64,000 nt of DNA from Roseovarius confluentis (lineage in GTDB: Bacteria; Pseudomonadota; Alphaproteobacteria; Rhodobacterales; Rhodobacteraceae), in assembly GCF_002917925.1 (NCBI RefSeq), contig NZ_PPFE01000004.1, positions 310,001-374,000 on the forward strand. The letters are read 5' to 3'. This document shows, piece after piece, positions 47,974 through 56,290 of this stretch. Under the pieces are notes generated by a model. The model was not told the origin of the DNA. It worked only from the letters and a program-made list of their open reading frames with translations, and ran no database searches. The translations under genes were made by a program, and so were the position numbers. Numbering within the stretch: the first letter of the stretch is position 1; each line of letters opens with the position of its first letter.

Positions 47974-48061
47974 GTGTGGGTGGGACAACTTCGCCGGGCG
48001 GTGGGGAAAGCGGATTCAAGGTTCCGGATATGGCTTGGGAGCATAAGGTGTCTGCGCGGAG

Positions 48062-48397
48062 ATGCTGACGGCGCATGCGCTGGCGATGGAGGTCGATGGC
48101 GGGTTCCTGAACCGGCAGTTCAAGGCGTGGACCGCAAAGGTCGGCGCCGAGATTGACGCCTATTGCAAGGAGATGGGGCTGGACGCGGAGACGCGGGCAG
48201 AGGTGGGTTTTCACCCACCCTACGCGGTTCCGGAAAGCTTGATTGCCGGTAAGTTTCCGCGCCTCGGCTGGCAGGATTTCGGCACGATGCTGCTGACGGG
48301 CCGCGGTTCGGCGTCTTCGGGAAATCGATATGGAACACGTGGCGCGGTGGCTGCATTTCCCCTCAGATCCACGCGGGCCGACCGTCCGCAAAACTGA
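48062..48397 (+). pseudogene. Degraded or chimaeric reading frame containing repeat A5
   Basis: A 111-codon frame whose first 47 codons look like real protein ([20 protein letters not shown], high G/C at third positions), then reads in-frame through repeat A5 (as VGFHPPY) into a stretch of doubtful coding character. It may be the 5' remnant of a gene whose end was replaced by the repeat, or a short real protein. No family recognised. Confidence 0.4.
48203..48224. repeat. Family A palindromic repeat, copy A5
   Basis: Same 22 bases as A1 (738-759), here within an open frame. It would be translated as VGFHPPY. Confidence 0.85.
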
Positions 48398-48412
48398 AAA
48401 GGAGGATCCGAG

Positions 48413-48928
48413 ATGAAAACGACCCTTACTTCCACGCTGGCCATTCTGGCCTTGGCAACCGCACCTGTCATGACCTTCGCCGCGAGCGACGAGGCGAACA
48501 AGGTCGAGACGGAAAACGAAGCAAGCGTGACGGAACAAGCTGGCGATACGGTCTATGCGATCGGTGAGAGCGCGACCGACACGGCACAGGCCGGGGTCGA
48601 TGCCGTTGGTGGCGTGGCCGAAGACGCCTATGACGCCGCAAGCGACGTTTCGGCGGAACTCGACGCAGCCCTGACCGGCGACGCGAAGGTTTATACCACC
48701 GATGGTGAGCTGATCGGCACGTATAACGATGCGGACTCGCAAGGCAGCATCGCAGTCGTCGACCTAGACGGCGAGATGGAAGGCGCAGATGACCGGGCCG
48801 TCGAACGGGCTGGCATTCCGCTGAACGCCCTGATGGTCGGTAACGACGGCGGCGTGACCGTCAACATGACCAAGGCCGAGTTCGAGACCGCGCTGAAGGC
48901 GCAGGCGAGCACGACCTCGGGCGGCTAA
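48413..48928 (+). CDS. Exported acidic protein with PRC-barrel-like C-terminus
   Basis: 171 residues with a signal peptide (MKTTLTSTLAILALATAPVM, then TFAA) and an Ala/Asp/Glu-rich region with several TD/AG repeats, probably disordered or helical. The C-terminal part, AKVYTTDGELIGTYNDAD then SIAVVDLDGEMEG, resembles a PRC-barrel strand set. Probably periplasmic; function unknown. AAGGAGGATCCGAG gives a strong ribosome site. Confidence 0.75.
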   Translation: MKTTLTSTLAILALATAPVMTFAASDEANKVETENEASVTEQAGDTVYAIGESATDTAQAGVDAVGGVAEDAYDAASDVSAELDAALTGDAKVYTTDGELIGTYNDADSQGSIAVVDLDGEMEGADDRAVERAGIPLNALMVGNDGGVTVNMTKAEFETALKAQASTTSGG

Positions 48929-48956
48929 GACCTGCGATATAGAGAGGAATTCACGG

Positions 48957-48988
48957 AAATGGCTGCCTTCTGGCAGCCATTTTCATTT
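48957..48988 (+). terminator. Terminator of the exported acidic protein gene
   Basis: AAATGGCTGCC (48957-48967) pairs perfectly with GGCAGCCATTT (48972-48982), loop TTCT, then TTC and TTTT. Eleven-base stem. Confidence 0.9.
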
Positions 48989-49290
48989 TGACGAGCCCGC
49001 TTTTGATCGCGGTAGACCGCGGGCGCAAGCGCAAGGGCCATCGGTATAAGAGGTCCCGGATCAAGTCCGGGACGGCGGCGGGGTGAAGCAGGCTCATACG
49101 CACCCATCGCTTGATGAAATTTTCATGTCATCCACAACTTATTGCGGTTATCCCCAAGAAATAGCTTTACAGGTCGCAAATCCCCCCTCACCATATCTTG
49201 TAGGAAAAGCGGGAATGAACCCCTTTCCTAGAGCAGGCAGCTAGCGTTTGGGGCGCTGCCAGCCCCCGCTACAACACACGAGGTGGCGCC
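48989..49290. other. Intergenic region: repeat C3 and a pair of DnaA-box-like sites
   Basis: No gene seen. It contains the family C copy at 49053-49073 and two near-matches to the DnaA box TTATNCACA: TCATCCACA at 49128-49136 and TTATCCCCA at 49148-49156. The following stretch is AT-rich and ends in a likely promoter of the YbjN gene. Confidence 0.5.
49053..49073. repeat. Family C repeat, copy C3
   Basis: GTCCCGGATCAAGTCCGGGA plus C, with arms GTCCCGGA and TCCGGGAC around a central TCAAG. Matches C1 (29352-29372) except in the centre. Confidence 0.8.
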
Positions 49291-49791
49291 ATGGCACTTT
49301 CCGAGCAATACTTTTCAGAAGACCTTCATCCCATCGACATCGTCGAACACCTGGCCGAGCATCACGACTGGGATTTCGACCGGATCGGCGACGACCAGAT
49401 CGCCATGGCGGTGGAAGGACAGTGGCGGACCTATTCGATCACGCTGGCCTGGTCGGCCTATGACGAGACGCTGCGCATGGTCTGTACCTTCGAGATGGAG
49501 CCGCCGGAGCACAAGCTGCCGGCGCTTTACCACGTGCTGAACGACGTGAATGACCAGTGCTGGGCAGGCGCCTTTACCTTCTGGGCCGAGCAGCAGTTGA
49601 TGGTCTACCGCTACGGGTTGGTGATGACGGGCGCGCAGGCAATCAGCCCCGAGCAGATCGACACGCTGATCGGCGCGGCGGTGATGAGCGCCGAGCGGTT
49701 CTACCCGGCGCTGCAACTGGTGGTTTGGGGCGACCGAAGCCCGAAAGAGGCGCTGCAGATTGCCATCGGCGAGGCGTATGGTCGGGCCTGA
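49291..49791 (+). CDS. YbjN domain-containing protein
   Basis: 166-residue protein with a YbjN fold: LSEQYFSEDLHPIDIVEHL, RTYSITLAWSAYDETLRMVC and YRYGLVMTGAQAISPEQIDT. Members are linked to stress and motility control in enterobacteria, but their mechanism is unknown. It lies upstream of proC, often paired in Rhodobacterales as I recall. A terminator follows. Confidence 0.88.
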   Translation: MALSEQYFSEDLHPIDIVEHLAEHHDWDFDRIGDDQIAMAVEGQWRTYSITLAWSAYDETLRMVCTFEMEPPEHKLPALYHVLNDVNDQCWAGAFTFWAEQQLMVYRYGLVMTGAQAISPEQIDTLIGAAVMSAERFYPALQLVVWGDRSPKEALQIAIGEAYGRA

Positions 49792-49815
49792 CGGTGCACA
49801 ATTTTAAGGCGAACG

Positions 49816-49847
49816 GGGCGTGCCGGGTGGCGCGCCCTTTTTCTTTT
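49816..49847 (+). terminator. Terminator between YbjN gene and proC
   Basis: GGGCGTGCC (49816-49824) and GGCGCGCCC (49829-49837) with one G-T pair and a GGGT loop, followed by TTTTTCTTTT. Confidence 0.85.
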
Positions 49848-49945
49848 GCGCGAGGTGCGGCCGAGGTTGGCGCTGGCGTATTGCAGGGACGCAATGTGCG
49901 GACTATCAACCCGGGTAAAGACAAGGAATGAAGGGACGCACCGGG

Positions 49946-50761
49946 ATGGATATGCAGCACGTGGCCGACAAGGGCCTGGTCCTGTTGGGCTGTGGCAAGA
50001 TGGGGTCGGCGATGCTGGCCGGGTGGCTGGAGCGCGACTTGCCGCCCGGGTCCGTCTGGGTGATCGACCCCAAGCCGTCGGACTGGCTGAAGGGGACGGG
50101 CGTGCACCTGAACGCGGAGTTGCCCGAGCATCCGGCCATCGTGCTGATCGCCGTCAAGCCGCAGATGATGGGCGAGGCGCTGCCCACCATCGCGGCGATG
50201 GGCGGGGGCGGGACGCTGTTCGTGTCGGTCGCGGCGGGCACGCCGATCGAGGCGTTCGAGGCGGCGTTCGGCAGTGACAGCCCGATCATCCGCGCCATGC
50301 CCAACACCCCCGCCGCCGTGGGCCGGGGCATCACCGCTATCGTCGGCAATGACGAGGTGAGCGGCGTCCAGATGGACCTGGCCGAGGCGTTGCTGAAAGC
50401 CGTGGGGCAGGTGGTGCGGCTGGAGGGCGAGCACCAGATGGACGCGGTCACGGGCGTGTCGGGATCTGGCCCGGCTTACGTGTTTCACATGATCGAATGC
50501 ATGGCCAGGGCGGGCGAGGCCGAGGGCCTGGCTCCGGAATTGGCGATGCAGTTGGCGCAGGCAACGGTGGCGGGCGCGGGCGCGCTGGCCGAGTCGGCGG
50601 ACGAGACGCCGGCGCAGTTGCGCGAGAACGTCACCAGCCCCAACGGCACGACGCAGGCGGGGCTGGAAGTGCTGATGGACGAAGACACCGGCCTGCCGCC
50701 GCTGATGGCCGCGACGGTGAAGGCTGCCGCTGACCGTTCGAAGGAGTTGCGCCGTGGCTGA
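49946..50761 (+). CDS. proC: Pyrroline-5-carboxylate reductase
   Basis: 271-residue last enzyme of proline synthesis (P5C to proline with NADPH). Rossmann LLGCGKMGSAML near residue 13, RAMPNTPAAVGRGIT and GVSGSGPAYVFHMIE are diagnostic. Of two ATG starts, 49946 is preferred because AAGGGA (49931-49936) is well spaced; the one at 49928 has no room for a ribosome site. The stop overlaps csaA by 8 bp. Confidence 0.95.
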   Translation: MDMQHVADKGLVLLGCGKMGSAMLAGWLERDLPPGSVWVIDPKPSDWLKGTGVHLNAELPEHPAIVLIAVKPQMMGEALPTIAAMGGGGTLFVSVAAGTPIEAFEAAFGSDSPIIRAMPNTPAAVGRGITAIVGNDEVSGVQMDLAEALLKAVGQVVRLEGEHQMDAVTGVSGSGPAYVFHMIECMARAGEAEGLAPELAMQLAQATVAGAGALAESADETPAQLRENVTSPNGTTQAGLEVLMDEDTGLPPLMAATVKAAADRSKELRRG

Positions 50762-51095
50762 CGAGATCACGTTCGACGACTTCCTGAAGGTGGACATCCG
50801 GGTGGGCAAGATCACCCGTGCGGAGCCGTTTCCCGAGGCGAAGAAGCCCGCGATCAAGCTGTGGGTCGATTTCGGAGAGGAGCTGGGCGAGAAGAAAAGC
50901 TCGGCGCAGATCACCAAGCACTACGACCCCGAGGGCCTGGTGGGTAAGCAGGTGATGGCGGTGGTGAACTTTCCGCCGCGCCAGATCGGGCCGGTGATGT
51001 CCGAGGTGCTGGTCCTGGGCGTGAGCGATGAAGAGGGCGGGATCGTTCTGCTGTCGCCGGATCTGGATGTGCCTGTCGGAGGGCGGATGCATTGA
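50754..51095 (+). CDS. csaA: tRNA-binding protein CsaA
   Basis: 113-residue OB-fold protein with a tRNA-binding domain: FLKVDIRVGKITRAEPFPEA, KLWVDFGEELGEKKSSAQIT, NFPPRQIGPVMSEVLVLG. Characterised CsaA proteins bind tRNA and assist protein export or folding. It overlaps proC (8 bp) and its TGA overlaps the TTG start of the next gene. Confidence 0.9.
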   Translation: MADEITFDDFLKVDIRVGKITRAEPFPEAKKPAIKLWVDFGEELGEKKSSAQITKHYDPEGLVGKQVMAVVNFPPRQIGPVMSEVLVLGVSDEEGGIVLLSPDLDVPVGGRMH

Positions 51096-52045
51096 AACGG
51101 GTTTATTTCACGCGGCCCCTGCCCGAAAGCGTGGCAGACATGGCACGCGAGCATTTCGACGTGGAGATGCGCGAGGAAAACACGCCCCTGAAGATCGGGC
51201 AGATGCGCGCGGCGCTGAATCTGTATGATGGCGTGCTGATGATGTTCGGTGACACGTTCTCGTCCGAGGTGTTCCGCGAGGCGCAGAACCCGCGTTGCAA
51301 GGTGCTGGCGAATTATGGCGTGGGGATCAACCATATCGACCTGGCCGCGGCGCGGTCGGCGGGGGTGCATGTGACCAACGTGCCGGGGGCCGTCACCGAT
51401 GCCACGGCGGATATCGGCATGACGCTGATCATGATGAGCGCGCGGCGCGCCGGAGAAGGCGAGCGGATGGTGCGGGCGGGCAAATGGCCCGGCTGGAACC
51501 CGACGCAACTGCTGGGCACGCATGTCACCGGCAAGACCGTGGGGATCATCGGGATGGGCCGGATCGGCGGGGCGATTGCGCAGCGCTGTCACCACGGGTT
51601 CGGGATGGACGTGATCTATACCGCGCGCAGCGACAAGGATCCGGGATTTCCATGCGAGCGCGTGGAGTTGCAAGACCTGTTGGCCCGCGCGGATTTCGCG
51701 GTGGTGTCGGTGCCGGTCAGCCCGGAGACGCGTCACCTGATCGATGCGGAGGCGATTGCATTGATGCCGAGGCACGCGCATCTGATCAACATCGCGCGGG
51801 GCGACATCGTGGACGAGGCCGCGCTGATCAACGCCTTGCAGGAAGGGCGGATCAGGGGCGCGGGGCTGGACGTGTTCGAGAATGAGCCGGAGGTGCCGGA
51901 GACGCTGAAGGCGCTGGAGAACGTGGTGCTGCTGCCGCATATGGGCACCTCGACATTGGAAGTGCGCGAGAAGATGGGGCGCGTGGCGGTGGAGAACCTG
52001 CGCGCGGCACTGGCCGGGGAGACACCGCCGAACCTGGTGAATTGA
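51092..52045 (+). CDS. D-2-hydroxyacid dehydrogenase (glyoxylate/hydroxypyruvate reductase-like)
   Basis: 317-residue NAD(P)-dependent dehydrogenase. GIIGMGRIGGAIAQR is the Rossmann motif, NIARGDIVDEAALI holds the substrate Arg, EPEVPETL the Glu and LLPHMGTSTLEVR the catalytic His. Likely a glyoxylate reductase (GyaR-like). The TTG start at 51092 is supported by GGAGGG at 51078-51083 and by overlap with the csaA stop. Confidence 0.88.
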   Translation: MKRVYFTRPLPESVADMAREHFDVEMREENTPLKIGQMRAALNLYDGVLMMFGDTFSSEVFREAQNPRCKVLANYGVGINHIDLAAARSAGVHVTNVPGAVTDATADIGMTLIMMSARRAGEGERMVRAGKWPGWNPTQLLGTHVTGKTVGIIGMGRIGGAIAQRCHHGFGMDVIYTARSDKDPGFPCERVELQDLLARADFAVVSVPVSPETRHLIDAEAIALMPRHAHLINIARGDIVDEAALINALQEGRIRGAGLDVFENEPEVPETLKALENVVLLPHMGTSTLEVREKMGRVAVENLRAALAGETPPNLVN

Positions 52046-52057
52046 CGGGGCATGGCG

Positions 52058-52128
52058 GTGGGGTGAAACCCCACCCTACGGGCGCCAAGAGTGGAGGCGA
52101 AGGGCGGTGGGGTGAAACCCCACCCTAC
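52058..52128. repeat. Two family B palindromes in tandem
   Basis: GTGGGGTGAAACCCCACCCT plus AC occurs at 52058-52079 and again at 52107-52128, 27 bp apart. It is the family A pattern with one extra G/C pair and a GAA loop. The second copy contains the TAG stop of the convergent exoD gene. Confidence 0.85.
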
Positions 52129-52721
52129 ATGGCCTGAAGCGCGAAGATCGGCAGGCTGGCGCCGAGGCACATGATGGCGACCCCGAGGCAGGCCAGCACC
52201 CCGTCGCGCACGATGATCGCCGTGGCAAAGAAGATCGTTGCCATGCCGAGGACCGAGGACGAGAACGGTACGATCTCGAGGAAGACCATCAGAACGCCAC
52301 AGAGCACGCAGAGCGCCTGGTAGAGCTTGCGGAAGGGCCTGGTCATCAGGGGCCTGAGGCGCGGGCGGGTGATCGCGTCGATCCTTTCGCCTATCCGGTG
52401 CAGGCGCCGGAGCGCGGCCAGCATCTTGCCGTTGCCAATGCTTCGGTTCATCACGAAGGCGGGCAGCCAGAGGTGATCGCGGCCCACCAGCATTTGCGCG
52501 GCGATGGAAGCGATGAGGAGGCCGCAGGCGCTGGAGAACAGGGGAATTCCGCTGAGCGGCGAGGCCACCAGCAGGGCGGGTACGCACATCGCGGTGGTGA
52601 AAGAGCTCTTGCCGAACGCCTCGATCATGCAGCGCAGCGTCACCTGATCCCTGTCGGTGGTGTCCTCCAGCCGGTCGATAATGGCGGTGATGGGTTTTGA
52701 TGAAGTCTCGGGATGCGCCAT
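52125..52721 (-). CDS. exoD: Exopolysaccharide synthesis protein ExoD-family
   Basis: 198-residue membrane protein of the ExoD family. TTAMCVPALLVASPLSGIPL, ASIAAQMLVGRDHLWLPAF and MVFLEIVPFSSSVLGMATIF give the typical Pro-rich helices. Some members affect exopolysaccharide production and symbiosis; biochemical role unknown. Start at 52721 (MAHPETSS) is chosen since upstream residues are basic and not family-like. The TAG stop lies inside a repeat. Confidence 0.85.
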   Translation of the reverse strand: MAHPETSSKPITAIIDRLEDTTDRDQVTLRCMIEAFGKSSFTTAMCVPALLVASPLSGIPLFSSACGLLIASIAAQMLVGRDHLWLPAFVMNRSIGNGKMLAALRRLHRIGERIDAITRPRLRPLMTRPFRKLYQALCVLCGVLMVFLEIVPFSSSVLGMATIFFATAIIVRDGVLACLGVAIMCLGASLPIFALQAM

Positions 52722-52889
52722 GTCGTCTTTCACGGATTGATCTTGGGCCTTGATGACGCGCCGCGCGTCAGGTTGTAGAACGCCGCCACGTTGAGAGCGG
52801 TTCCCCGCGACGCAGGGTTTGCCGCCGCGTTTCACTTGACCTCGGGGCAGGGTTCTGGCGTGGTGGCCGCCACGTCGAGGGAGAGAGAC

Positions 52890-54011
52890 ATGTTCAAGCC
52901 TGCGATCACCGGCACGGGTGTTTTCACCCCGCAAGAGACCATCACCAACGACGAGCTGGTCATGGCCTTCAACGCCTATGCCAAGCGGTTCAACAAGGAG
53001 AACGCGGACGCCATCGCGGCGGGAGAGGTGGCGGCGAAAGAACCGTCTTCGACCGAGTTCATCGTCAATGCCTCGGGGATAGAGCAGCGCTACGTCATGG
53101 ACAAGTCAGGCGTTCTGGACCCCGAGATCATGCATCCAAGGCTGCGGGCACGGTCCAATGACGAGCCGGGGATCATGGCGGAGATGGCGCTGGATGCCTG
53201 CGGCAAGGCACTGGCGCAGGCGGGGCGGGACGCGGGTGAGGTCGACCTGATCATCTGTGCGGCCAGCAACCATGAGCGGCCCTATCCGGCGGTGGCGATC
53301 GAAATCCAGCAGTTGCTGGGCGCGAACGGGTTCGCCTTTGACATGAACGTGGCGTGCTCCTCGGCCACGTTCGGTATCCAGGCGGCGGCCGACATGGTGC
53401 GTGCGGGCAGCGTGCGCTGTGCGATGGTGGTGAGCCCCGAGATCTGTTCAGGCCACCTGGAGTGGCGCGACCGGGATTGTCATTTCATTTTCGGGGACGT
53501 GTGCACGGCGCTGGTGATCGAGCGGGCGGAGGATGCCAAGGGTGCGCATTTCCTGGTGCATTCGACGCGCTGTGCCACGCAGTTTTCCAACAACATTCGC
53601 AACAACAACGGCTTTCTGCGGCGCACGCGGGACCCGGAACTGCAAGACCGGCGCGACATGCAGTTCGTGCAGGAGGGCCGGAAAGTGTTCAAGGAAGTGC
53701 TGCCGCTGGTCAGTTCGCATATCGCGCAGCACATGGCGGATGAGGGTGTAAACGCGGATCAGCTAAAGCGTTTGTGGCTGCATCAGGCCAACAAGACGAT
53801 GAATGATTTCATCGGGCGCAAGGTGATGGGGCGGGTGCCCGAGGCGGCCGAGCAGCCGAATATCCTGCAGGATTATGCCAACACGTCGTCGGCAGGGTCG
53901 ATCATTGCCTTCTCGAAATATTCCGACGACTTGCAGCCGGGCGATACCGGGCTGATCTGTTCGTTCGGGGCAGGCTACTCCGTCGGCTCGGTACTGGTGG
54001 AGCGCGCCTAG
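52890..54011 (+). CDS. Beta-ketoacyl-ACP synthase III-like condensing enzyme
   Basis: 373-residue FabH-like thiolase-fold enzyme. The triad is Cys156 (NVACSSATFG), His in WLHQANKTMNDF and Asn in YANTSSAGS. It is longer than primary FabH (about 320) and belongs to a group of FabH homologues that prime fatty acid or other acyl chains. GAGGGAGAG is the ribosome site. Convergent with a small membrane gene (4-bp overlap of ends). Confidence 0.88.
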   Translation: MFKPAITGTGVFTPQETITNDELVMAFNAYAKRFNKENADAIAAGEVAAKEPSSTEFIVNASGIEQRYVMDKSGVLDPEIMHPRLRARSNDEPGIMAEMALDACGKALAQAGRDAGEVDLIICAASNHERPYPAVAIEIQQLLGANGFAFDMNVACSSATFGIQAAADMVRAGSVRCAMVVSPEICSGHLEWRDRDCHFIFGDVCTALVIERAEDAKGAHFLVHSTRCATQFSNNIRNNNGFLRRTRDPELQDRRDMQFVQEGRKVFKEVLPLVSSHIAQHMADEGVNADQLKRLWLHQANKTMNDFIGRKVMGRVPEAAEQPNILQDYANTSSAGSIIAFSKYSDDLQPGDTGLICSFGAGYSVGSVLVERA

Positions 54012-54262
54012 ACTTCGGGCGCGTTAGGCCGCGGGATCGCGGGCTGCTCGTCGGGATCGGCCTCGGGCGTCCACTCGGGATCCTGCCGCTTGATCCGCTG
54101 CGAGATCATGTAGCTGGTGGGCCAGGCCAGCAGGAAGCCTGCGACGGCGCCGGTCACGATGGTCCAAACGGTATAATAGCCCAGAGAAAACCCGGCGATC
54201 ACGATGGCGCCGGTGATGAAGCTGCCGCTGAGAAGCGTGAGGTAGAGGGATAGGCGGTCCAT
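54008..54262 (-). CDS. Small inner-membrane protein
   Basis: 84 residues with two hydrophobic helices (LYLTLLSGSFITGAIVIAGF and VWTIVTGAVAGFLLAW), then a hydrophilic acidic tail. AGGAG lies 5 bases before the ATG at 54262. No family recognised. Confidence 0.72.
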   Translation of the reverse strand: MDRLSLYLTLLSGSFITGAIVIAGFSLGYYTVWTIVTGAVAGFLLAWPTSYMISQRIKRQDPEWTPEADPDEQPAIPRPNAPEV

Positions 54263-54337
54263 GTCGGTCTCCTTTCCATTACGCAAGGGAAACGCAGGAG
54301 CGGAGGGCCGGGTTCCTTGAGCGAACCGCTGTGCGCG

Positions 54338-54529
54338 TCACTCGGCGCAGGTGGAGCCGGGGCCGGAGGCGTAGGACCAGTCGACGGCGCAGCCGGCCAT
54401 GTCGACGGAAAAGTCGACGGTGTTGATGGCATAGAGGGCGACCGCGACAATCGCGGCCACGCACAGAAAGAGGCCGAGAACGGTGTATTTCAGCGCCTTA
54501 GGCAAAGGGGCTTTCCGTGGGCACGGCAT
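54338..54529 (-). CDS. Small single-helix membrane protein overlapping tdk
   Basis: 63 residues: basic N-terminus PRKAPLPKALKYT, one hydrophobic helix (VLGLFLCVAAIVAVALYAI) and a short outside tail with two Cys (DMAGCAVDW ... GSTCAE). Its ATG at 54529 lies 32 bp inside the end of tdk; a TTG after the tdk stop is another possible start. Translational coupling to tdk is likely. Function unknown. Confidence 0.6.
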   Translation of the reverse strand: MPCPRKAPLPKALKYTVLGLFLCVAAIVAVALYAINTVDFSVDMAGCAVDWSYASGPGSTCAE

Positions 54530-55103
54530 CGCCCGTGACCTCTCGCCAGTGGCGGCGGCAGAGGCTTTCGTAGGTCTCGTTCCCGCCGACCTGGATCTGG
54601 GCGCCGTCGGTCACCACGTTTCCCTGCGCGTCGCGGCGGATGACCATGGTGGCCTTCTTGCCGCAATGGCAGATGGTGCGCACCTCGCGCATCTCGTCGG
54701 CCAGCGCCAGCAGGGTGGCGGAACCGGGGAAGAGGTGGCCCTGGAAATCGACGCGCAGGCCGTAGCACATGACCGGCACGCCCAGGTCGTCGACCACCCG
54801 GGCCAGTTGCCAGACCTGCGCCTCGGTCAGGAACTGCGCCTCGTCGACGAAGATGCAGGCCAGCGGACCTGTGGCCAGAACCGCTTCGAGGCGGGCAAAC
54901 AGATCATCGTCGGCGGTGAAGGTGTCCGCTTCGGCCCCGATGCCGATACGCGAGCCGATGCGCGCGGGTCCGGCGCGATCATCGAGTGCGGCGGTCAGCA
55001 GGTGGGTGTTCATGCCACGTTCGCGGTAGTTGTGGCTGGCCTGCAACAGCAGGGTCGACTTGCCGGCGTTCATCGTGGAGTAGTGGAAGTAGAGCTTGGC
55101 CAT
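54498..55103 (-). CDS. tdk: Thymidine kinase
   Basis: 201-residue type II thymidine kinase, salvaging thymidine to dTMP. P-loop STMNAGKSTLLLQ (residues 9-21), FVDEAQFLTEAQ, and the zinc site Cys-x-Cys (ICHCGKKAT) with Cys in ESLCRRHW. The lasso segment DGAQIQVGGNETYESL is intact. Start at 55103 (MAKLYFHYS) is typical. Confidence 0.95.
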   Translation of the reverse strand: MAKLYFHYSTMNAGKSTLLLQASHNYRERGMNTHLLTAALDDRAGPARIGSRIGIGAEADTFTADDDLFARLEAVLATGPLACIFVDEAQFLTEAQVWQLARVVDDLGVPVMCYGLRVDFQGHLFPGSATLLALADEMREVRTICHCGKKATMVIRRDAQGNVVTDGAQIQVGGNETYESLCRRHWREVTGDAVPTESPFA

Positions 55104-55238
55104 GGGCGGAGTTATCCGCATGACAGGCGTGGGATCAAGCCTGCCGCCGGGCAAGCGACGCCCGGAGTCGTAAGGTTTTCCACCATTGCGGCACCGGGGG
55201 GCAACCCGGATAACGGCGCGACCAAGGAAATGCGTGCG

Positions 55239-55697
55239 ATGTCGAAAGCTGGATCATACCTCAAGAAACACACCGAGGCGCTGGTCAAGGATGTGGGCGT
55301 TGAGCCTGCGTGCGAGCTGACCGGCAAGTCCAAGGCGACGCTGGGGCGGTATTATTCGGACCACGAAGAACATGCCGACCGGTTCATGCCGGTCGACGCG
55401 GTGGCGGCTCTGGAGGCGGCGGCGTCCTATCCGCACGTGACGGCCGCGCTGGCGGAGCTGAACGGCACGCAGTTGAATTTCGACGACCGGCGACAGAATG
55501 ACGGCGGATCGGGCGGGGTGAACTCGGACGTGATCGCTTTGTCGCAACGGTTCGCCATGCTGATGACAGAGTATCACCAGTCGATCCAGGACGGGGTGAT
55601 CACGGTGAACGAGGCCAAGCGCCTGCTGAAGGAAACCACAGCGTTGCAGCAGGTTCTGATCGATATGAAGCTGCACCTGGAAGACGGTAATATCTGA
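55239..55697 (+). CDS. Hypothetical protein with HTH-like N-terminal segment
   Basis: 152 residues. The N-terminal helices HTEALVKDVGVEPACELTGK and SKATLGRYYSDH look like a helix-turn-helix, as in phage CII-type regulators. A second part (PVDAVAALEAAASYPHVTAA) and a long C-terminal helix follow (EAKRLLKETTALQQVLIDMK). DNA binding is an inference. The ATG at 55239 has AAGGA 10 bases upstream; the ATG at 55230 is too close. Confidence 0.65.
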   Translation: MSKAGSYLKKHTEALVKDVGVEPACELTGKSKATLGRYYSDHEEHADRFMPVDAVAALEAAASYPHVTAALAELNGTQLNFDDRRQNDGGSGGVNSDVIALSQRFAMLMTEYHQSIQDGVITVNEAKRLLKETTALQQVLIDMKLHLEDGNI

Positions 55698-55727
55698 GCC
55701 GGTCTGTCAACCGGCGCGGGCGGCGGC

Positions 55728-55856
55728 GTGACCACGGAAGGTTTCGGCGGCGGTGACGCGCTTTGGATCCTCGTCAAGTCGAAGCCGAAACCAACGGCCG
55801 CCCCGCGCAGCGAACCGGTGTGGATGTCGGAGGACATCGCGTATCTGGTGCTGTAG
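55728..55856 (+). CDS. Possible 42-residue protein
   Basis: GTG at 55728 to TAG at 55854-55856. Sequence MTTEGFGGGDALWILVKSKP then KPTAAPRSEPVWMSEDIAYL and VL. No clear ribosome site. It lies in the same frame as the preceding gene after its TGA. Composition looks protein-like (W, aromatic and acidic spacing), but it could be the tail of a decayed gene. Confidence 0.35.
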   Translation: MTTEGFGGGDALWILVKSKPKPTAAPRSEPVWMSEDIAYLVL

Positions 55857-55904
55857 GGCGGGCCGCGTTATGACAGGGTAAACACGTCGGAAGGGAGCCC
55901 CGTC

Positions 55905-56270
55905 ATGACCGATATCACCCGCCGTCACACCGCCGCCCGCATGAGCCAGATCGTGATCCACGGCGACACGATCTATCTGGCCGGGCAGGTGGGCAACCGC
56001 GGCGACAGCGTGGCCGACCAGACCCGCACCTGCCTTGAAAAGGTCGAGGCGCTTCTGGGCGAGGCCGGGTCGGATGCGACGCGGATCCTGCAATGCACGA
56101 TTTGGCTGGCCGACATGGCCGATTTCGCCGAGATGAACGATGTGTGGGATGCTTGGGTGCCCGAAGGCCACGCCCCCGCCCGGGCCTGTGGCGAGGCCAA
56201 GCTGGCTCATCCCGAGCTGAAGGTGGAACTGCTGGTGACGGCGGCGGTGCGCAAGCGCGACGGCAAGTGA
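55905..56270 (+). CDS. RidA/YjgF-family protein
   Basis: 121-residue RidA-like protein (imine deaminase superfamily). TIYLAGQVGNRGDSVADQT, CLEKVEALLGEAGSDATRIL, QCTIWLADMADFAEMN and PARACGEAKLAHPELKVELL fit. The catalytic Arg-type RA in ARACGEA is kept, so deaminase activity on reactive enamines is plausible. AAGGGAG is well placed. Confidence 0.9.
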   Translation: MTDITRRHTAARMSQIVIHGDTIYLAGQVGNRGDSVADQTRTCLEKVEALLGEAGSDATRILQCTIWLADMADFAEMNDVWDAWVPEGHAPARACGEAKLAHPELKVELLVTAAVRKRDGK

Positions 56271-56290
56271 CCTGAAGGAGTGGCTGCGCC

